Source of the DNA: DATAGF01 sp963813355
GTDB taxonomy: Bacteria > Actinomycetota > Thermoleophilia > Miltoncostaeales > Miltoncostaeaceae
DNA: 64,000 bases
Direction of reading: 5' to 3'
NCBI GenBank assembly: GCA_963813355.1
Contig: CAWEYS010000022.1
Location: 1 to 64,000, forward strand
Under the pieces are notes generated by a model that was given only the letters and a program-made list of their open reading frames with translations, ran no database searches and was not told the origin of the DNA. The position numbers and the translations under genes are program-made. Shown one piece after another: positions 51,582 to 60,885 of this stretch. Each line of letters starts with the position of its first letter. The stretch's first letter is position 1.

Positions 51582-52286
51582 ATGTCGCCCCCCGACGACC
51601 GGCAGCGCGTCCTGATCGTTGAGGACGAGCCCAACATCGCGTCCTTCGCGCGGATGTACCTCGAGGCGGCGGGCTTCGACGTGTCGCTGGCCGCGCGCGG
51701 CGACGACGGCCTGCGCATGGCGGAGGCGGAGCCGCCCCACCTGATCATCCTCGACCTCATGCTGCCGGGCCTCGACGGCTACGAGGTCACGAAGCGCATC
51801 CGCCAGAAGGGGCAGACCCCCATCATCATGCTGACGGCGCGCGACGACGCGGTCAACAAGGTCGTCGGCCTGGAGCTGGGCGCCGACGACTACATCACCA
51901 AGCCGTTCAACCCGCGCGAGCTGGTCGCGCGCGTCCGGGCGGTGCTGCGCCGCGCCGAGAGCCACCCGGCGGCGGCCGGCCAGCCCCAGCCGACCATCAT
52001 CGAGGTGGACGAGCTGCGCATCGAGGTCGGGGGGCGCGAGGTCTTCGTCGGGGAGGAGGCCGTGGCGCTCACGCCCAAGGAGTTCGACCTCCTGGTGACG
52101 CTCATCGAGAGCCGCGGGCTCGTGCTCACGCGCGAGCAGCTCCTCGAGCGGGTCTGGGGGTTCACCTTCCTCGGGGACAGCCGCACCATCGACGTCCACG
52201 TGCGCCAGCTGCGGCGCAAGCTGGGGGACGCCTGCCCGATCCAGACCGTGTGGGGCACCGGCTACAAGGTCCCCGCCAAGCGGTGA
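51582..52286 (+). CDS. OmpR/PhoB-family response regulator
   Basis: A 234-residue two-domain regulator. The receiver (VLIVEDEPNIASFARMYLEA, phospho-acceptor Asp58 in LIILDLMLPGLDGYEV, MLTARDD, then GADDYITKPFNP with the conserved Lys) joins a winged helix (LTPKEFDLLVTLIESRGLVL, RTIDVHVRQLRRKLGD). It pairs with the kinase gene directly behind it (GTGA overlap). Full length. Confidence 0.95.
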   Translation: MSPPDDRQRVLIVEDEPNIASFARMYLEAAGFDVSLAARGDDGLRMAEAEPPHLIILDLMLPGLDGYEVTKRIRQKGQTPIIMLTARDDAVNKVVGLELGADDYITKPFNPRELVARVRAVLRRAESHPAAAGQPQPTIIEVDELRIEVGGREVFVGEEAVALTPKEFDLLVTLIESRGLVLTREQLLERVWGFTFLGDSRTIDVHVRQLRRKLGDACPIQTVWGTGYKVPAKR

Positions 52287-53740
52287 CCTGGCCGGCGCCA
52301 TGGCGGACCCTCCGGGGGCGCCTGGTGCTCGCGGCCGTCGCCGGGCTGGTCACCGCCGCCGTGGTGTTCGCGGCGGTGGGCGCCGGCCTCATCCGCTCCC
52401 AGTCCCAGGCGGTCGCCCGGGGCGAGCTCGACCGCCAGGCGCAGGCGCTGGCCGGCATCGTCAGCGGCCAGGCCGAGCGCGCCGCCGAGCGCGGCACCGA
52501 GTTCCGCTCCGACTACCGCCCCGACGCCCTCGAGGCCCTCGTGGGACCGGAGGCGCGCGTCTTCTACACCGGGCTCCAGCTCACGCCCGGCGCCGAGCGG
52601 CCGACCGGGGGCTTCCCCTCCGTCGCCGCCGATGAGCTCGACTACGGGGTCCTCGAGCAGGAGGGCGTCCAGCGCATCGACTTCCAGCTCCCGGGCACCG
52701 ACGAGGCCTACGAGGCGTCGGCGGCCCCGGTGTACCTGGGCGACGCGATCTTCGGCGCGATCCTGCTCGCGCGCCCGCCGGGCCAGCTCGCCTCGGCCTG
52801 GCCCGACGTCGCCGGCCGGGTCGTGGGCGCCGCCGGCATCGGCCTGGCGGTGGCCCTCGCGCTCATGCTCCTCCTCACCCGCCGGATCACCCGGCCGCTC
52901 ACGGCCATGCAGGCCGCCACCCACCGCGTCGCCGAGGGCGACCTGCGCGCCGAGCTGGGGCGGACGGGCACCCAGGAGCTGGACGAGCTCGCGTCCGACT
53001 TCAACCTGATGGTGCGCCGCCTCGCCGAGCGCGACGGCGAGACGCGCGAGTTCCTCATGCGCGTCACCCACGACCTGCGCACCCCGCTGACCGCGATCCG
53101 CGGGCACGCGGCCGCCCTCTCGGACGGCGTCGTGCCCCAGGAGGACGTCCTGCGCTCGCTCGCCGCGATCGAGGGCGAGGCGACGCGTCTCGAGACGCTG
53201 GTCGCCGACCTGCTCGACCTCGCCCGCCTGGACGCGCACCGGTTCACGCTCGACCTCGCGCGCATCGAGCCGGCGGACGTGCTGGACCGCGCCTTCGACG
53301 CCATGGAGGCCGAGGCCACCGCGCGCGGCGTGTCCTACGAGCGGAGCATCGACCCCATGCCGACGGTGGTGACCGACGAGAGCCGGGTGCAGCAGATCGT
53401 CGTGAACCTGCTCGACAACGCCCTGCGCTGGACGCCGGCCGGGGGCACGGTGCGCCTGGAGGGCCGCTCCCTGCCGAGCGGCGGGTTCGCGGCCGCGGTC
53501 ACCGACACCGGTCCCGGCGTGCCCGACGGCGACCGCGAGCGGATCTTCGACGCGTTCCTGTCGCTCGAGACCCCGGACGGGCAGCGGGGCAGCGGCCTGG
53601 GCCTGGCCATCAGCCGCCAGCTCGCCCGCGCCCTGGGCGGCGACGTGAGGGTGGAGAGCCGCGAGGGGGCCGGAAGCCGCTTCGTGCTCGAGCTGCCGGC
53701 CAAGGGGGCCCCGGCACCGGCGGGGGCCGCCCGCACCTAG
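52283..53740 (+). CDS. Sensor histidine kinase
   Basis: A 485-residue membrane kinase. Two helices (VLAAVAGLVTAAVVFAAVGA and VVGAAGIGLAVALALMLLLT) flank an extracellular domain of about 150 residues. HAMP follows (RITRPLTAMQAATHRVAEGD), then HisKA with the phospho-His in MRVTHDLRTPLTAIRGHAAA (about residue 263), and the ATPase with N box NLLDNALRW, DTGPGVPDGDRERIFDAF and GSGLGLAISRQLA. GTG 52283 overlaps the regulator stop. It may sense the envelope or the secreted proteins encoded upstream. Confidence 0.95.
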   Translation: MTWPAPWRTLRGRLVLAAVAGLVTAAVVFAAVGAGLIRSQSQAVARGELDRQAQALAGIVSGQAERAAERGTEFRSDYRPDALEALVGPEARVFYTGLQLTPGAERPTGGFPSVAADELDYGVLEQEGVQRIDFQLPGTDEAYEASAAPVYLGDAIFGAILLARPPGQLASAWPDVAGRVVGAAGIGLAVALALMLLLTRRITRPLTAMQAATHRVAEGDLRAELGRTGTQELDELASDFNLMVRRLAERDGETREFLMRVTHDLRTPLTAIRGHAAALSDGVVPQEDVLRSLAAIEGEATRLETLVADLLDLARLDAHRFTLDLARIEPADVLDRAFDAMEAEATARGVSYERSIDPMPTVVTDESRVQQIVVNLLDNALRWTPAGGTVRLEGRSLPSGGFAAAVTDTGPGVPDGDRERIFDAFLSLETPDGQRGSGLGLAISRQLARALGGDVRVESREGAGSRFVLELPAKGAPAPAGAART

Positions 53741-53837
53741 GGGCGGTTTCAAGAAGTCGGCCGCACCTCGGTCTGAGCGACGTGCCGGGCCATCCTGCCC
53801 GGAGCCAGAGCGCGACGATCAGCGCCTCCACCGTGGA

Positions 53838-54233
53838 TCAGGCGGTGCTCGGCTCGGGCAGTTGGCCGATCTGCGCCAAGAGGCTCATGACGTCGACGAT
53901 CTCCCACTCCTCCTCGATCTTGCCGTCGCGACAACGGCTGATCGTGAGGCCGGTGAACTCGACGTCGTGGCCGGTCACGTGTCGGCCGCGGATGGTGGTC
54001 CGGGTCGCGACGTAGTCGGCCTCGGCGAACTGATGGTCAACCGTGACGCTGAGATCGGGGATCTGCGAGCGGTAGCCCTGGACCATCTCGGCCAGGCCGT
54101 CGGCGCCGCGGATGCCCTCTGGATGCAGGACGTAGCCCTCGGCGAGCAAGCCCGGCAGCGCGTCGAAGTTGCCGGCGGCCGCCTGCGAGAAGCAGTCGCG
54201 GACCGCGGCCTTGTTCTGTTCGTGTGTGCTCAT
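53838..54233 (-). CDS. SnoaL-like ester-cyclase family protein (NTF2 fold)
   Basis: A 131-residue NTF2-fold protein: NKAAVRDCFSQAAAGNFDAL, LLAEGYVLHPEGIRGADGLA, VDHQFAEADYVATRTTIRG and DGKIEEEWEIVDVMSLLAQI. It has the SnoaL-like layout of predicted ester cyclases or polyketide cyclases. Substrate unknown. Downstream of the LuxR-type gene by 55 bases on the same strand; likely co-transcribed with it. Codon use here looks slightly less GC-extreme than in neighbours. Confidence 0.87.
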   Translation of the reverse strand: MSTHEQNKAAVRDCFSQAAAGNFDALPGLLAEGYVLHPEGIRGADGLAEMVQGYRSQIPDLSVTVDHQFAEADYVATRTTIRGRHVTGHDVEFTGLTISRCRDGKIEEEWEIVDVMSLLAQIGQLPEPSTA

Positions 54234-54288
54234 GACGCCAGCCTTGCGGCGGCGGCGCGGCACAGCATCGGTGGAACTACCTAGAGCG

Positions 54289-55935
54289 CTACGGATCTTC
54301 GGAGGTCCGGCGCACCGCGTAGGCGGCGGCCTCGGAGCGGCGACGAAGGCCGAGCTTGGAGAGGATGCTCGCGACGTGGTGCTCGGCGGTGCGCGTGCTG
54401 ATCACGAGGCGCTCCGCGATCTGGGCATTCGAGCGGCCTTCTGCGAGCAGGCCCAGCACCTCGTCCTCGCGGCGTGTGAGCGCCGTCGTCCCACGAGGCC
54501 AGGCGCGTGCGGCGGCCACACCGAGACCGCGCAGTAAGCCAGCCGCTGCGTCGGCGTCGGGCAGCGCACCGAGCCGCTCGAACGTCGCGAGTGCGAGCGT
54601 GCCCTCGCGCACGGCCGCCGCTGGCGCAGACGCCGCAAGCGTGCGTGCCAGCTCGAGCTGGGCCCGCGCCGCGTCGAGCGGCAGGCCCAGGGAGGCGAAC
54701 AGCTCGACCGCGCGCTTGAGCTGCCCCACCGCCCGCTCGTCGCCCTCTGCCGCCGCGACGCGCCCTTCGGCGAGTGCGGCGCAGGCCTCGAGGCGCTCCA
54801 GTCCCGACGCGCGCGCGACCGTGGCCAACCGGTCGGCGGCCTCGTGCGCCGCCACCACGTCCCCGATCGCGAGCCGGGTCACGATCAGCAGCTCCAGTGC
54901 CGGCGCACTCGTCGGATCGGCGAGCGCCGACCCTTCGGCACACAGCTCCCCGAGCTCGGACGCCAGCCCGGCGTCGCCTCGCGCGAGCGCGATCGTCGCG
55001 GCCAGACGCCGCGCGGTGGGATGCCACTCGCCGCCCTCGAGCAGGCGCTCAGCCTCTTCGAGGCGGCCCTGGCGCACGCGAAGGTCGGCGAGGCGCAGGG
55101 CTGCGAACATCCGCTCGCCGCGATACCCGCGGTCGAAGCCCTCGATGGCCGCCAGCAGCTCGGCCTCGGCCTCGGCCCAACGACCCAGAGCTACGAGGAT
55201 CCCGCCGTAGTGAGTCCGGCAGGTCGGCCACACGAAATCGGTCCACACGACGTGGCGATCGACCATCGACAACCAGTCCGTCGCGCGGCGCACGTCGAGC
55301 GCCGCCTCACACGCGCTCAACAGCCGGCAGTAGATCTCGCCGAGGGCGAAGTGGTCACGAACGCGGCCGGCTGTGACGGCGGCCATCGCCTCGTCGAGCA
55401 GACGCATGCCTTCCACGACCTGACCGCTGAGGACCTGCGCCTCGCCGAGGAGGGAGAGCGCCTCGATCTCGAGGTCCACATCACCGAAGCGGCGTGCGAT
55501 CGCCAGCGCCGAGACCGCGAGCTGCCCGCGTTCCGCCGGGTCGCGCGAGAACGGTGCCTCGAGGAGCCTCAGCCAGCCGTGTGCGGCGGTCTCCTCGGCG
55601 CCCTCGAGCGAGCTCGCCGCACGTTCCTTCCAGCCGAGAGCCGCGCTGAAGTTCCCGTGGTAAGTGGCGTACATGAACGTCAGCCAGCTCGCGGTGTCGG
55701 ACGCGCCCGCGCCGTCGCCCGCGGCCTTGTACAAGTCGAACGCCCGCTCCTTGAGCTCGATCGCGCGCTCGTACTCGCGTTCGAACATCGCGACCTTGCT
55801 CAGCCCGGTCAGCGCATCGGCGTTCTCGCCTGCCTCGAGCACACGCTGCAGGGAGGCTCGCGCCGTGTCCCAGTCCGCGGCCGCGATCGCGTTCTCTCCC
55901 GCGCGCAGCAGGTCTTCCCGCGCCTGGGCCTCCAT
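54289..55935 (-). CDS. LuxR-family regulator with TPR-like N-terminal region
   Basis: A 548-residue protein. Residues 1-470 are alpha-helical repeats in TPR-style pairs (LLRAGENAIAAADWDTARAS, EYERAIELKERAFDLYKAAG, EARQVLSG-like helices). The last 65 residues are a LuxR HTH: LTRREDEVLGLLAEGRSNAQ, IAERLVISTRTAEHHVASIL, SKLGLRRRSEAAAYAVRR. There is no ATPase (no Walker A), so it is not a full LAL regulator. The TPR region probably binds a protein partner. ATG 55935. Confidence 0.9.
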   Translation of the reverse strand: MEAQAREDLLRAGENAIAAADWDTARASLQRVLEAGENADALTGLSKVAMFEREYERAIELKERAFDLYKAAGDGAGASDTASWLTFMYATYHGNFSAALGWKERAASSLEGAEETAAHGWLRLLEAPFSRDPAERGQLAVSALAIARRFGDVDLEIEALSLLGEAQVLSGQVVEGMRLLDEAMAAVTAGRVRDHFALGEIYCRLLSACEAALDVRRATDWLSMVDRHVVWTDFVWPTCRTHYGGILVALGRWAEAEAELLAAIEGFDRGYRGERMFAALRLADLRVRQGRLEEAERLLEGGEWHPTARRLAATIALARGDAGLASELGELCAEGSALADPTSAPALELLIVTRLAIGDVVAAHEAADRLATVARASGLERLEACAALAEGRVAAAEGDERAVGQLKRAVELFASLGLPLDAARAQLELARTLAASAPAAAVREGTLALATFERLGALPDADAAAGLLRGLGVAAARAWPRGTTALTRREDEVLGLLAEGRSNAQIAERLVISTRTAEHHVASILSKLGLRRRSEAAAYAVRRTSEDP

Positions 55936-56083
55936 CGGCGAACGATGATCTCATCCGGGCCGCAGGTCTGCCAGCGAGCCAGCGCATCCGGCGGCACAGC
56001 GTCCGGGCCGCCGGCTACGGCTTCGCATGACACGCAGGAGCGTCCGGACGACTTCTGCAATCGCCTCATCGACCTCCCGGGGC

Positions 56084-56500
56084 TCAGGAGTTCGGGAGCG
56101 TGAGGACGCGCACGTTGAGCTTGGCGGGGGTGCCCTGCTCGCCGGGGAACTCGAGCTGCACCGTGTACTGCTTGGGAGTGACCGACGTGCTCTTGATGAT
56201 CACCGACCCGACGTTCCCGCCGGAGAGGGTCGCGTAGCCCGTGACGATGTTCCTGCCGCTCGGGGCCTTCACGGCGTAGGTCTGGAAGCCGTCGAAGCCC
56301 TTGAACTTGGTGGGCTGCGGGGTGACCGTGCGGTTGATCGTGCTGAGCTTCGCCAGCTTGGCGTCCGTCGGGGGCGCGGCGGGCATCGTCGAGCCCGACT
56401 GGCCCTGGGCGACGAGGGCGCCGGTGGCGGCGCCGACGACGGCGGCCGTGGCGAGGGCGGTGACGACCGAGCGGCCGCGGATCTTCGAAGGGGGTCGCAT
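56084..56500 (-). CDS. Exported or membrane-anchored protein of unknown function
   Basis: A 138-residue protein with one N-terminal hydrophobic segment (SVVTALATAAVVGAATGALV) and a beta-rich extracellular domain of about 95 residues (TKFKGFDGFQTYAVKAPSGR, GNVGSVIIKSTSVTPKQYTV, PAKLNVRVLTL). No family recognised. ATG 56500 is preceded by AGGAGC. A strong hairpin beyond its upstream side ends glnK transcription, so it has its own promoter. Confidence 0.65.
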   Translation of the reverse strand: MRPPSKIRGRSVVTALATAAVVGAATGALVAQGQSGSTMPAAPPTDAKLAKLSTINRTVTPQPTKFKGFDGFQTYAVKAPSGRNIVTGYATLSGGNVGSVIIKSTSVTPKQYTVQLEFPGEQGTPAKLNVRVLTLPNS

Positions 56501-56570
56501 TCGTGCTCCTGGTGCGGTGGCCGAAGGCGCGATCCTCTTACAGGGCCCTGACATTTGCCAGGAGACGACG

Positions 56571-56603
56571 GCGCCCGCGCCCTCCGAGGAGAGGCGCGGG
56601 CGC
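56571..56603 (-). terminator. Terminator hairpin of glnK-amtB
   Basis: GCGCCCGCGCC (56571-56581) and GGCGCGGGCGC (56593-56603) pair perfectly over 11 bases with an 11-base loop, 32 bases beyond the glnK stop on the minus strand. No U tract. Confidence 0.65.
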
Positions 56604-56634
56604 GGTTGCAGAACCTGCGTGGGGGCGGTGACCG

Positions 56635-57000
56635 CTAGGCGGTCGCCTCCTCCGGGTGCGGCGCGAGCACCACGTCGCCGCGCTCGCCCGTGCGGACCCT
56701 GATCGACTCGTCCACGGGCAGGATGAAGATCTTCCCGTCCCCGGGCTCGCCCGTGTGGGCGAGCTCGAGGATCGTGTCGATCGCGCGGTCAACGTCGGCG
56801 TCGTCGACGACCATCTCCAGCTTCAGCTTCGGACGCAGGAAGATGGTGGTCTTGGCGCCGCGGTAGCTCTCGGTGAAGCCCTTCTGCCTCCCGGATCCCT
56901 TGACCTCGGTCACGCTCATGGAGGGGAGCCCCATGGTCGCCAGGCGGTCGTGGATGGCCTCCAGGGCCTCGTGGCGGATGAACGCCTCGATCTTCTTCAC
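56635..57000 (-). CDS. glnK: PII nitrogen-regulatory protein GlnK/GlnB type, without Tyr51
   Basis: A 121-residue PII trimer protein. MKKIEAFIRHEALEAIHDRL is the normal start, VVDDADVDRAIDTILELAHT the C-terminal signature, and GEPGDGKIFILPVDESIRVR the ATP/2-oxoglutarate loop. In the T-loop, GRQKGFTESYRGAKTTIFLR keeps Tyr46 but has Thr where Tyr51 (uridylylation/adenylylation site) usually stands (RGAKT instead of RGAEY). So control by covalent modification at 51 is not possible; ligand binding alone may govern AmtB. It follows amtB by nine bases. Confidence 0.93.
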   Translation of the reverse strand: MKKIEAFIRHEALEAIHDRLATMGLPSMSVTEVKGSGRQKGFTESYRGAKTTIFLRPKLKLEMVVDDADVDRAIDTILELAHTGEPGDGKIFILPVDESIRVRTGERGDVVLAPHPEEATA

Positions 57001-57009
57001 GTCAGCTCC

Positions 57010-58453
57010 TTACGAGGCGGTGGCCGGGTCGGTCGCGGTGCTGGCGCCCGCCGGAGCGGGAGCCGGCGCCGCCGGGAGGTCCTCCGGCTCGGCGCCGGGG
57101 ACCTCGATGAAGCGCTCCGGGTAGCCGAACATGCCGTGCTCGGAGATGTCCAGGCCGCGCAGCTCGTGCTCCTCGCTGACGCGGAGGCCCACCGTGTACT
57201 TGATCGCCGCGAAGACGATCAAGGACGCGGTGAACGTGAAGCCGATCGTGGCGGCGACGCCGTAGAACTGCACCCACAGCTGGTGGCCGCTGCCGCTGTA
57301 GAACAGGCCGCCCTCGCCGACGGCGAGCGCGGTCGCCCGCTCCTCGGTGGCGAAGAGGCCGCAGGCCAGGGTGCCCCAGATGCCGGCCATGCCGTGCACC
57401 GGGAGGGCGCCCACCGGGTCGTCGATCTTGATCTTGTCGACCGCGACCACGAGCGGCGGGACGATCAGGCCCGCGATCAGGCCGATCACGATGGCCGCCC
57501 ACGGCTCCACGAACGCGCAGCCGGCCGTGATCGCGACGAGCGCGGCGATGGCGCCGTTGCCCATCTGCGACACGTCGAGGGTCTTGAACATGATCAGCGA
57601 GCTGACCGTGGCGCCGATGATGCCGGCCGCCGCCGCCAGGTTGGTGTTGACGGCCACGTCGGCGAAGTTGACGCCGATCGCGTTCAGGAACGAGCCGGGG
57701 TTGAAGCCCATCCAGCCGACCCACAGGATGATCACGCCGAGGATCATCAGCGGGATCGAGTGGCCCGGGATCGGCACCGCCTTCCCGTCGCGGAACTTCC
57801 CGATGCGCGGCCCGAGCACGATCGCCCCCGCGAGCCGCCGCGAGCGCGCCCTGCAGGTGGACGATCGACGAGCCGGCGAAGTCCTGGAAGCCGTCCTGCA
57901 GCAGCCAGCCGCCGCCCCAGGTCCAGTGGGCGACGATCGGGTAGATCAGCCCCGTGAAGAAGATCGCGAAGATGATGTAGCCGATGAACTTGGTGCGGTC
58001 GAGCATGGCGCCGAAGACGATCGCCAGCGAGACGGCGACGAAGACCACCTGGAAGAAGTAGGTGACCTCGAAGTTCGTCGAGCTGTAGGCGAGCGAGGCG
58101 AAGTCAACCGCGGGGTTGCCGTTGTCCAGGAACCAGCCGCTCGAGCCGAGGAAGTCGTTCCCGGTCCCGAAGGCCAGCGAGAAGCCGACCGCCCAGAACA
58201 TCAGGAAGGCGATCGCCACGTTGATGAGGATCTTCCCCATCACCGCGCCCGCGTTCTTCATGCGCGACAGCCCGACCTCGAGCATCGCGAATCCGGCCTG
58301 CATGAAGAGGACCAGGACTGCGGCGAAGAAGACGAAGGTCGAGTTGAGCGCGATGTCCGAGTCGCTCACATCCTGGGCGGCCGCGAGGGCCGGGACCAGC
58401 AGCAGCAGCACCGCCACCAGCGCCGGCACGAGCCGGAATGACCTCAATCGCAT
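57010..58453 (-). pseudogene. amtB: Ammonium transporter AmtB, one-base frame break near 57836
   Basis: A membrane channel for ammonium. The first 210 residues (signal-like start, ALNSTFVFFAAVLVLFMQAG, FAMLEVGLSRMKNAGAVMGK, IVHLQGALAA with the first pore His) are in one frame. From AGAIVLGPRIGKFRDGKAVP on (57010-57819) they continue in another, including LPVHGMAGIWGTLACGLFAT with the second pore His and the C-terminal HGMFGYPERF tail. Dropping one base in the GCGGCGGCTCGC run at about 57836 rejoins them to one protein of about 480 residues with a normal end (TAA at 57010). Likely sequence error; partner of GlnK. Confidence 0.88.
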
Positions 58454-58508
58454 CTACTCTCCTTGGGGGAAGACGACGGCAGGCCCGGGGGGACCCCGAA
58501 TGCGCTCA

Positions 58509-58541
58509 GGCTAAGGAGCGGCCTCCGGAGGGGCTTTAGCC
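58509..58541. promoter_or_regulatory. Inverted repeat upstream of amtB
   Basis: GGCTAA (58509-58514) and TTAGCC (58536-58541) with an inner GGAG/CTCC pair around CGGCCTCCGGAG. It lies 56 bases upstream of the amtB ATG. It could be an operator for a nitrogen regulator or a structured leader RNA. Confidence 0.4.
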
Positions 58542-58620
58542 ACGTGTATGAGAGTTCGGGCTCCGGGTTCTCCCGATGTCCAAGTGGAGCAGCGGGGCTC
58601 AGCCGGTGGGCCGGGCCCCT

Positions 58621-59367
58621 CTATCGGCCCACCAACTGGGCGCCCCGCGCGAGCAGCGGCTGGGCCTCGGCCTCCATGCCCTCGCGCAGGTACCAGCCGC
58701 CCGCGTCGAGGGCGACCACGGCCCGCCAGGCGTCCAGCGCCGCCGCGGCCCCAGCCCCCCCGTAGCCCTCCAGCACCGCCTCCGTGGCGGGGCCGGGGAG
58801 CCGGTTGAGCTCGGCGAGGTAGGCCAGGTCCTCGGCGGGGTCGCCCATCCTCCAGAACTCCCAGTCCACCAGCGCCGGGCCGCGCGGGCCCCAGACGACG
58901 TTCTCCTCCACGAGGTCGCCGTGCAGCAGCCGGAAGGGCTCCGTCTCCGCCCGCGCGGGCAGCGGGACGGCGAGCGCCAGGCGCGCGAGGCCGGCGTAGC
59001 GGGTGCCGGCCAGGGCGGCCTCCGCGTCCTCGGCGCGGCCGGCGCGGTAGGCGGCCACCGAGATGGCCGGCGACGGCCACCACCAGAGGCCGCCCTCGGC
59101 GGCTCTGCGCACGTCGTGGGCCTCGCGGAGGACGGCTCCCAGGCGGCGCGCGTCGGGCGGGGCCAGGCTCGCGAGCGGCCGCGGGGCGCCGGGGCAGCGC
59201 GTCGCGCGCACGACGCCCGGTCCGGCCGCCACCAGGCGGGGCGCCCAGGCGCGCCCGGCGACCAGCCGCAGGGCCTCGGCCTCGCGCGCGAGGGCGTCGG
59301 CCGGCCCGCGCTTCTCGATCTGGGGCTCGGCGCCCGCGAGGTCGCGGAAGGTGAAGCGGGCGTTCAC
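58621..59367 (-). CDS. Aminoglycoside-phosphotransferase (APH)-fold kinase
   Basis: A 248-residue kinase-like protein. RLLHGDLVEENVVWGPRGPA holds the Brenner motif (HGD and Asn), and LVDWEFWRMGDPAEDLAYLA holds the metal-binding Asp. It may phosphorylate choline, ethanolamine, homoserine or a small alcohol; antibiotic resistance is not implied. GTG 59367 is 6 bases from TAGGCT. It is divergent from pyruvate kinase. Confidence 0.85.
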   Translation of the reverse strand: MNARFTFRDLAGAEPQIEKRGPADALAREAEALRLVAGRAWAPRLVAAGPGVVRATRCPGAPRPLASLAPPDARRLGAVLREAHDVRRAAEGGLWWWPSPAISVAAYRAGRAEDAEAALAGTRYAGLARLALAVPLPARAETEPFRLLHGDLVEENVVWGPRGPALVDWEFWRMGDPAEDLAYLAELNRLPGPATEAVLEGYGGAGAAAALDAWRAVVALDAGGWYLREGMEAEAQPLLARGAQLVGR

Positions 59368-59373
59368 GCAAGA

Positions 59374-59379
59374 AGCCTA
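59374..59379 (-). promoter_or_regulatory. Leaderless-type -10 box TAGGCT
   Basis: TAGGCT on the minus strand with 6 bases to GTG 59367. Confidence 0.5.
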
Positions 59380-59406
59380 CGGCGGCCGTGGCGCGCGGGC
59401 GGCCGG

Positions 59407-60839
59407 ATGTGCAACCGTTCCCCGTCGGTGGTCCGCCGCACCAAGATCCTCGCGACGCTGGGGCCGTCCACCGACGCCCCCGGCCGCCTCGACGCGCTCG
59501 TCGCGGCGGGGATGGACGGCGGGCGCATCAACTGCGCCCACGACGGGCCCGGGCAGTGGGCCCTGCGGGCCGCCGGCCTCCGCGCCGCGGCGCAGCGGGC
59601 GGGCCGGCCGCTGGTTCTCGTGATGGACCTCGCCGGGCCCAAGATGCGCCTCGGCGCAGGCGCCCGAGCGGGAGGTCGCCCGCGGCGAGCGGATCGTCTT
59701 CGCGGCGGGCGAGGACGGCGTGGACGGAGCCGTGCCGACGGCCTGGCCGGGGCTCGCCGAGACGGTCACGATCGGCCGCTCGGAGATCGTGATCGGCGAC
59801 GGGACGCCGCGGCTGCGCGTCGTCGACGCCCGGCCGGCCGAGGGCACCGTGACGGCGACCGTCGAGCGCCCCGGCAGGATCGGGCCCCGCAAGGGCATCC
59901 ACGTGACCTACGTCCAGTCCCCCGCATCGACGCTGGGCGACCGCGACCTGGCCGACCTCGAGGTCGCCTGCGAGCTCGACGCCGACGTCGTGGCGCTCTC
60001 GTTCGTGCGCTCGGGCGTGGACGTGAGGCGCCTGCGCGGGGCGCTCGGCGCCCTCGGCAGCGAGGCCCGCGTGATCGCCAAGATCGAGAAGGTCGAGGCC
60101 TTCGAGGCCCTCGACGAGATCGTCGACGTCTCGGACGCGGTGATGGTCGCGCGCGGCGACCTGGGCGTGGAGGCCGGGCGTCGCGCGCGTCCCGCTCATG
60201 CAGAAGGAGGTGATCCGGCGGGCGGGCGCGCAGGGCAAGCTCACCATCACGGCCACCCAGATGCTGGAGTCGATGATCAGCCAGCCGGAGCCCACGCGCG
60301 CCGAGGCGGCGGACGTGGCCAACGCGATCCTCGACGGGACGTCCGCGGTGATGCTCTCGGGCGAGACCAGCATCGGCCGCTACCCGGCCGAGGCCGTCGC
60401 GGCGATGGCCGAGATCGCCGCCGAGGCCGAGCGCGGGGTGCCCCACTCGCTCGGGCTCCTGACGCCGGCCCCCCGCCGCGCAGAGGCCGTCATGCAGGCA
60501 GCGGTCCACCTGGCCCAGCAGGTGGGCGCCGCGGCGATCGTGGTGACCACGGTCAGCGGCGGGGCGGCGCGGGCGGCGTCCAAATACCGGCCCCGTCCGC
60601 CGGTGATCGCCCTCTCCGAGGACCAGCGCGTGCGCCGCCAGCTGGCCCTCGAGTGGGGGGTGGTGCCCGGGCGCCTGCCGCCGCGGCCCGCCTCCGCCGA
60701 GGAGCTGGCGGCCCTGATGCTCGAGCGCGCCCGCGCCGTCGGCGGCCTGGAGAGCCACGACCTGGTGGTCATCGCGCACGGCCCACCCGGAGCGGGCGGC
60801 GGACAGACCAACACGGTCGCGGTGCGGGCGATCCCCTGA
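59407..60839 (+). pseudogene. pyk: Pyruvate kinase, two single-base frame breaks
   Basis: Converts phosphoenolpyruvate and ADP to pyruvate and ATP. VVRRTKILATLGPSTDAPGR is the family start, then DGGRINCAHDGPGQWALRAA and LVMDLAGPKMRLG. A shift near 59660 leads to EREVARGERIVFAAGE and IAKIEKVEAFEALDEI with VMVARGDLGVEAG. A second near 60180 leads to VPLMQKEVIRRAGAQGKLTI, TATQMLESMI and TSAVMLSGETSIGRYP. Both are one-base changes in GC runs (LGAQAPERE and EAGVARVPL when corrected). The catalytic residues are all present, so sequence error is likely. The Ala-His in NCAH replaces the usual Asn-Phe-Ser-His. Confidence 0.85.
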
Positions 60840-60873
60840 CGGCGGCTCACGCCGCGCCGCTCGGCGGCTCTCG

Positions 60874-60879
60874 TAGCAT
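60874..60879 (+). promoter_or_regulatory. Leaderless-type -10 box TAGCAT
   Basis: TAGCAT with 6 bases to ATG 60886. Confidence 0.5.
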
Positions 60880-60885
60880 CCGACG

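Noticed and set aside
58454..58620. Transposon end or insertion sequence near the inverted repeat
   Set aside because: No transposase frame and no target duplication are seen; the repeat is better explained as regulatory.
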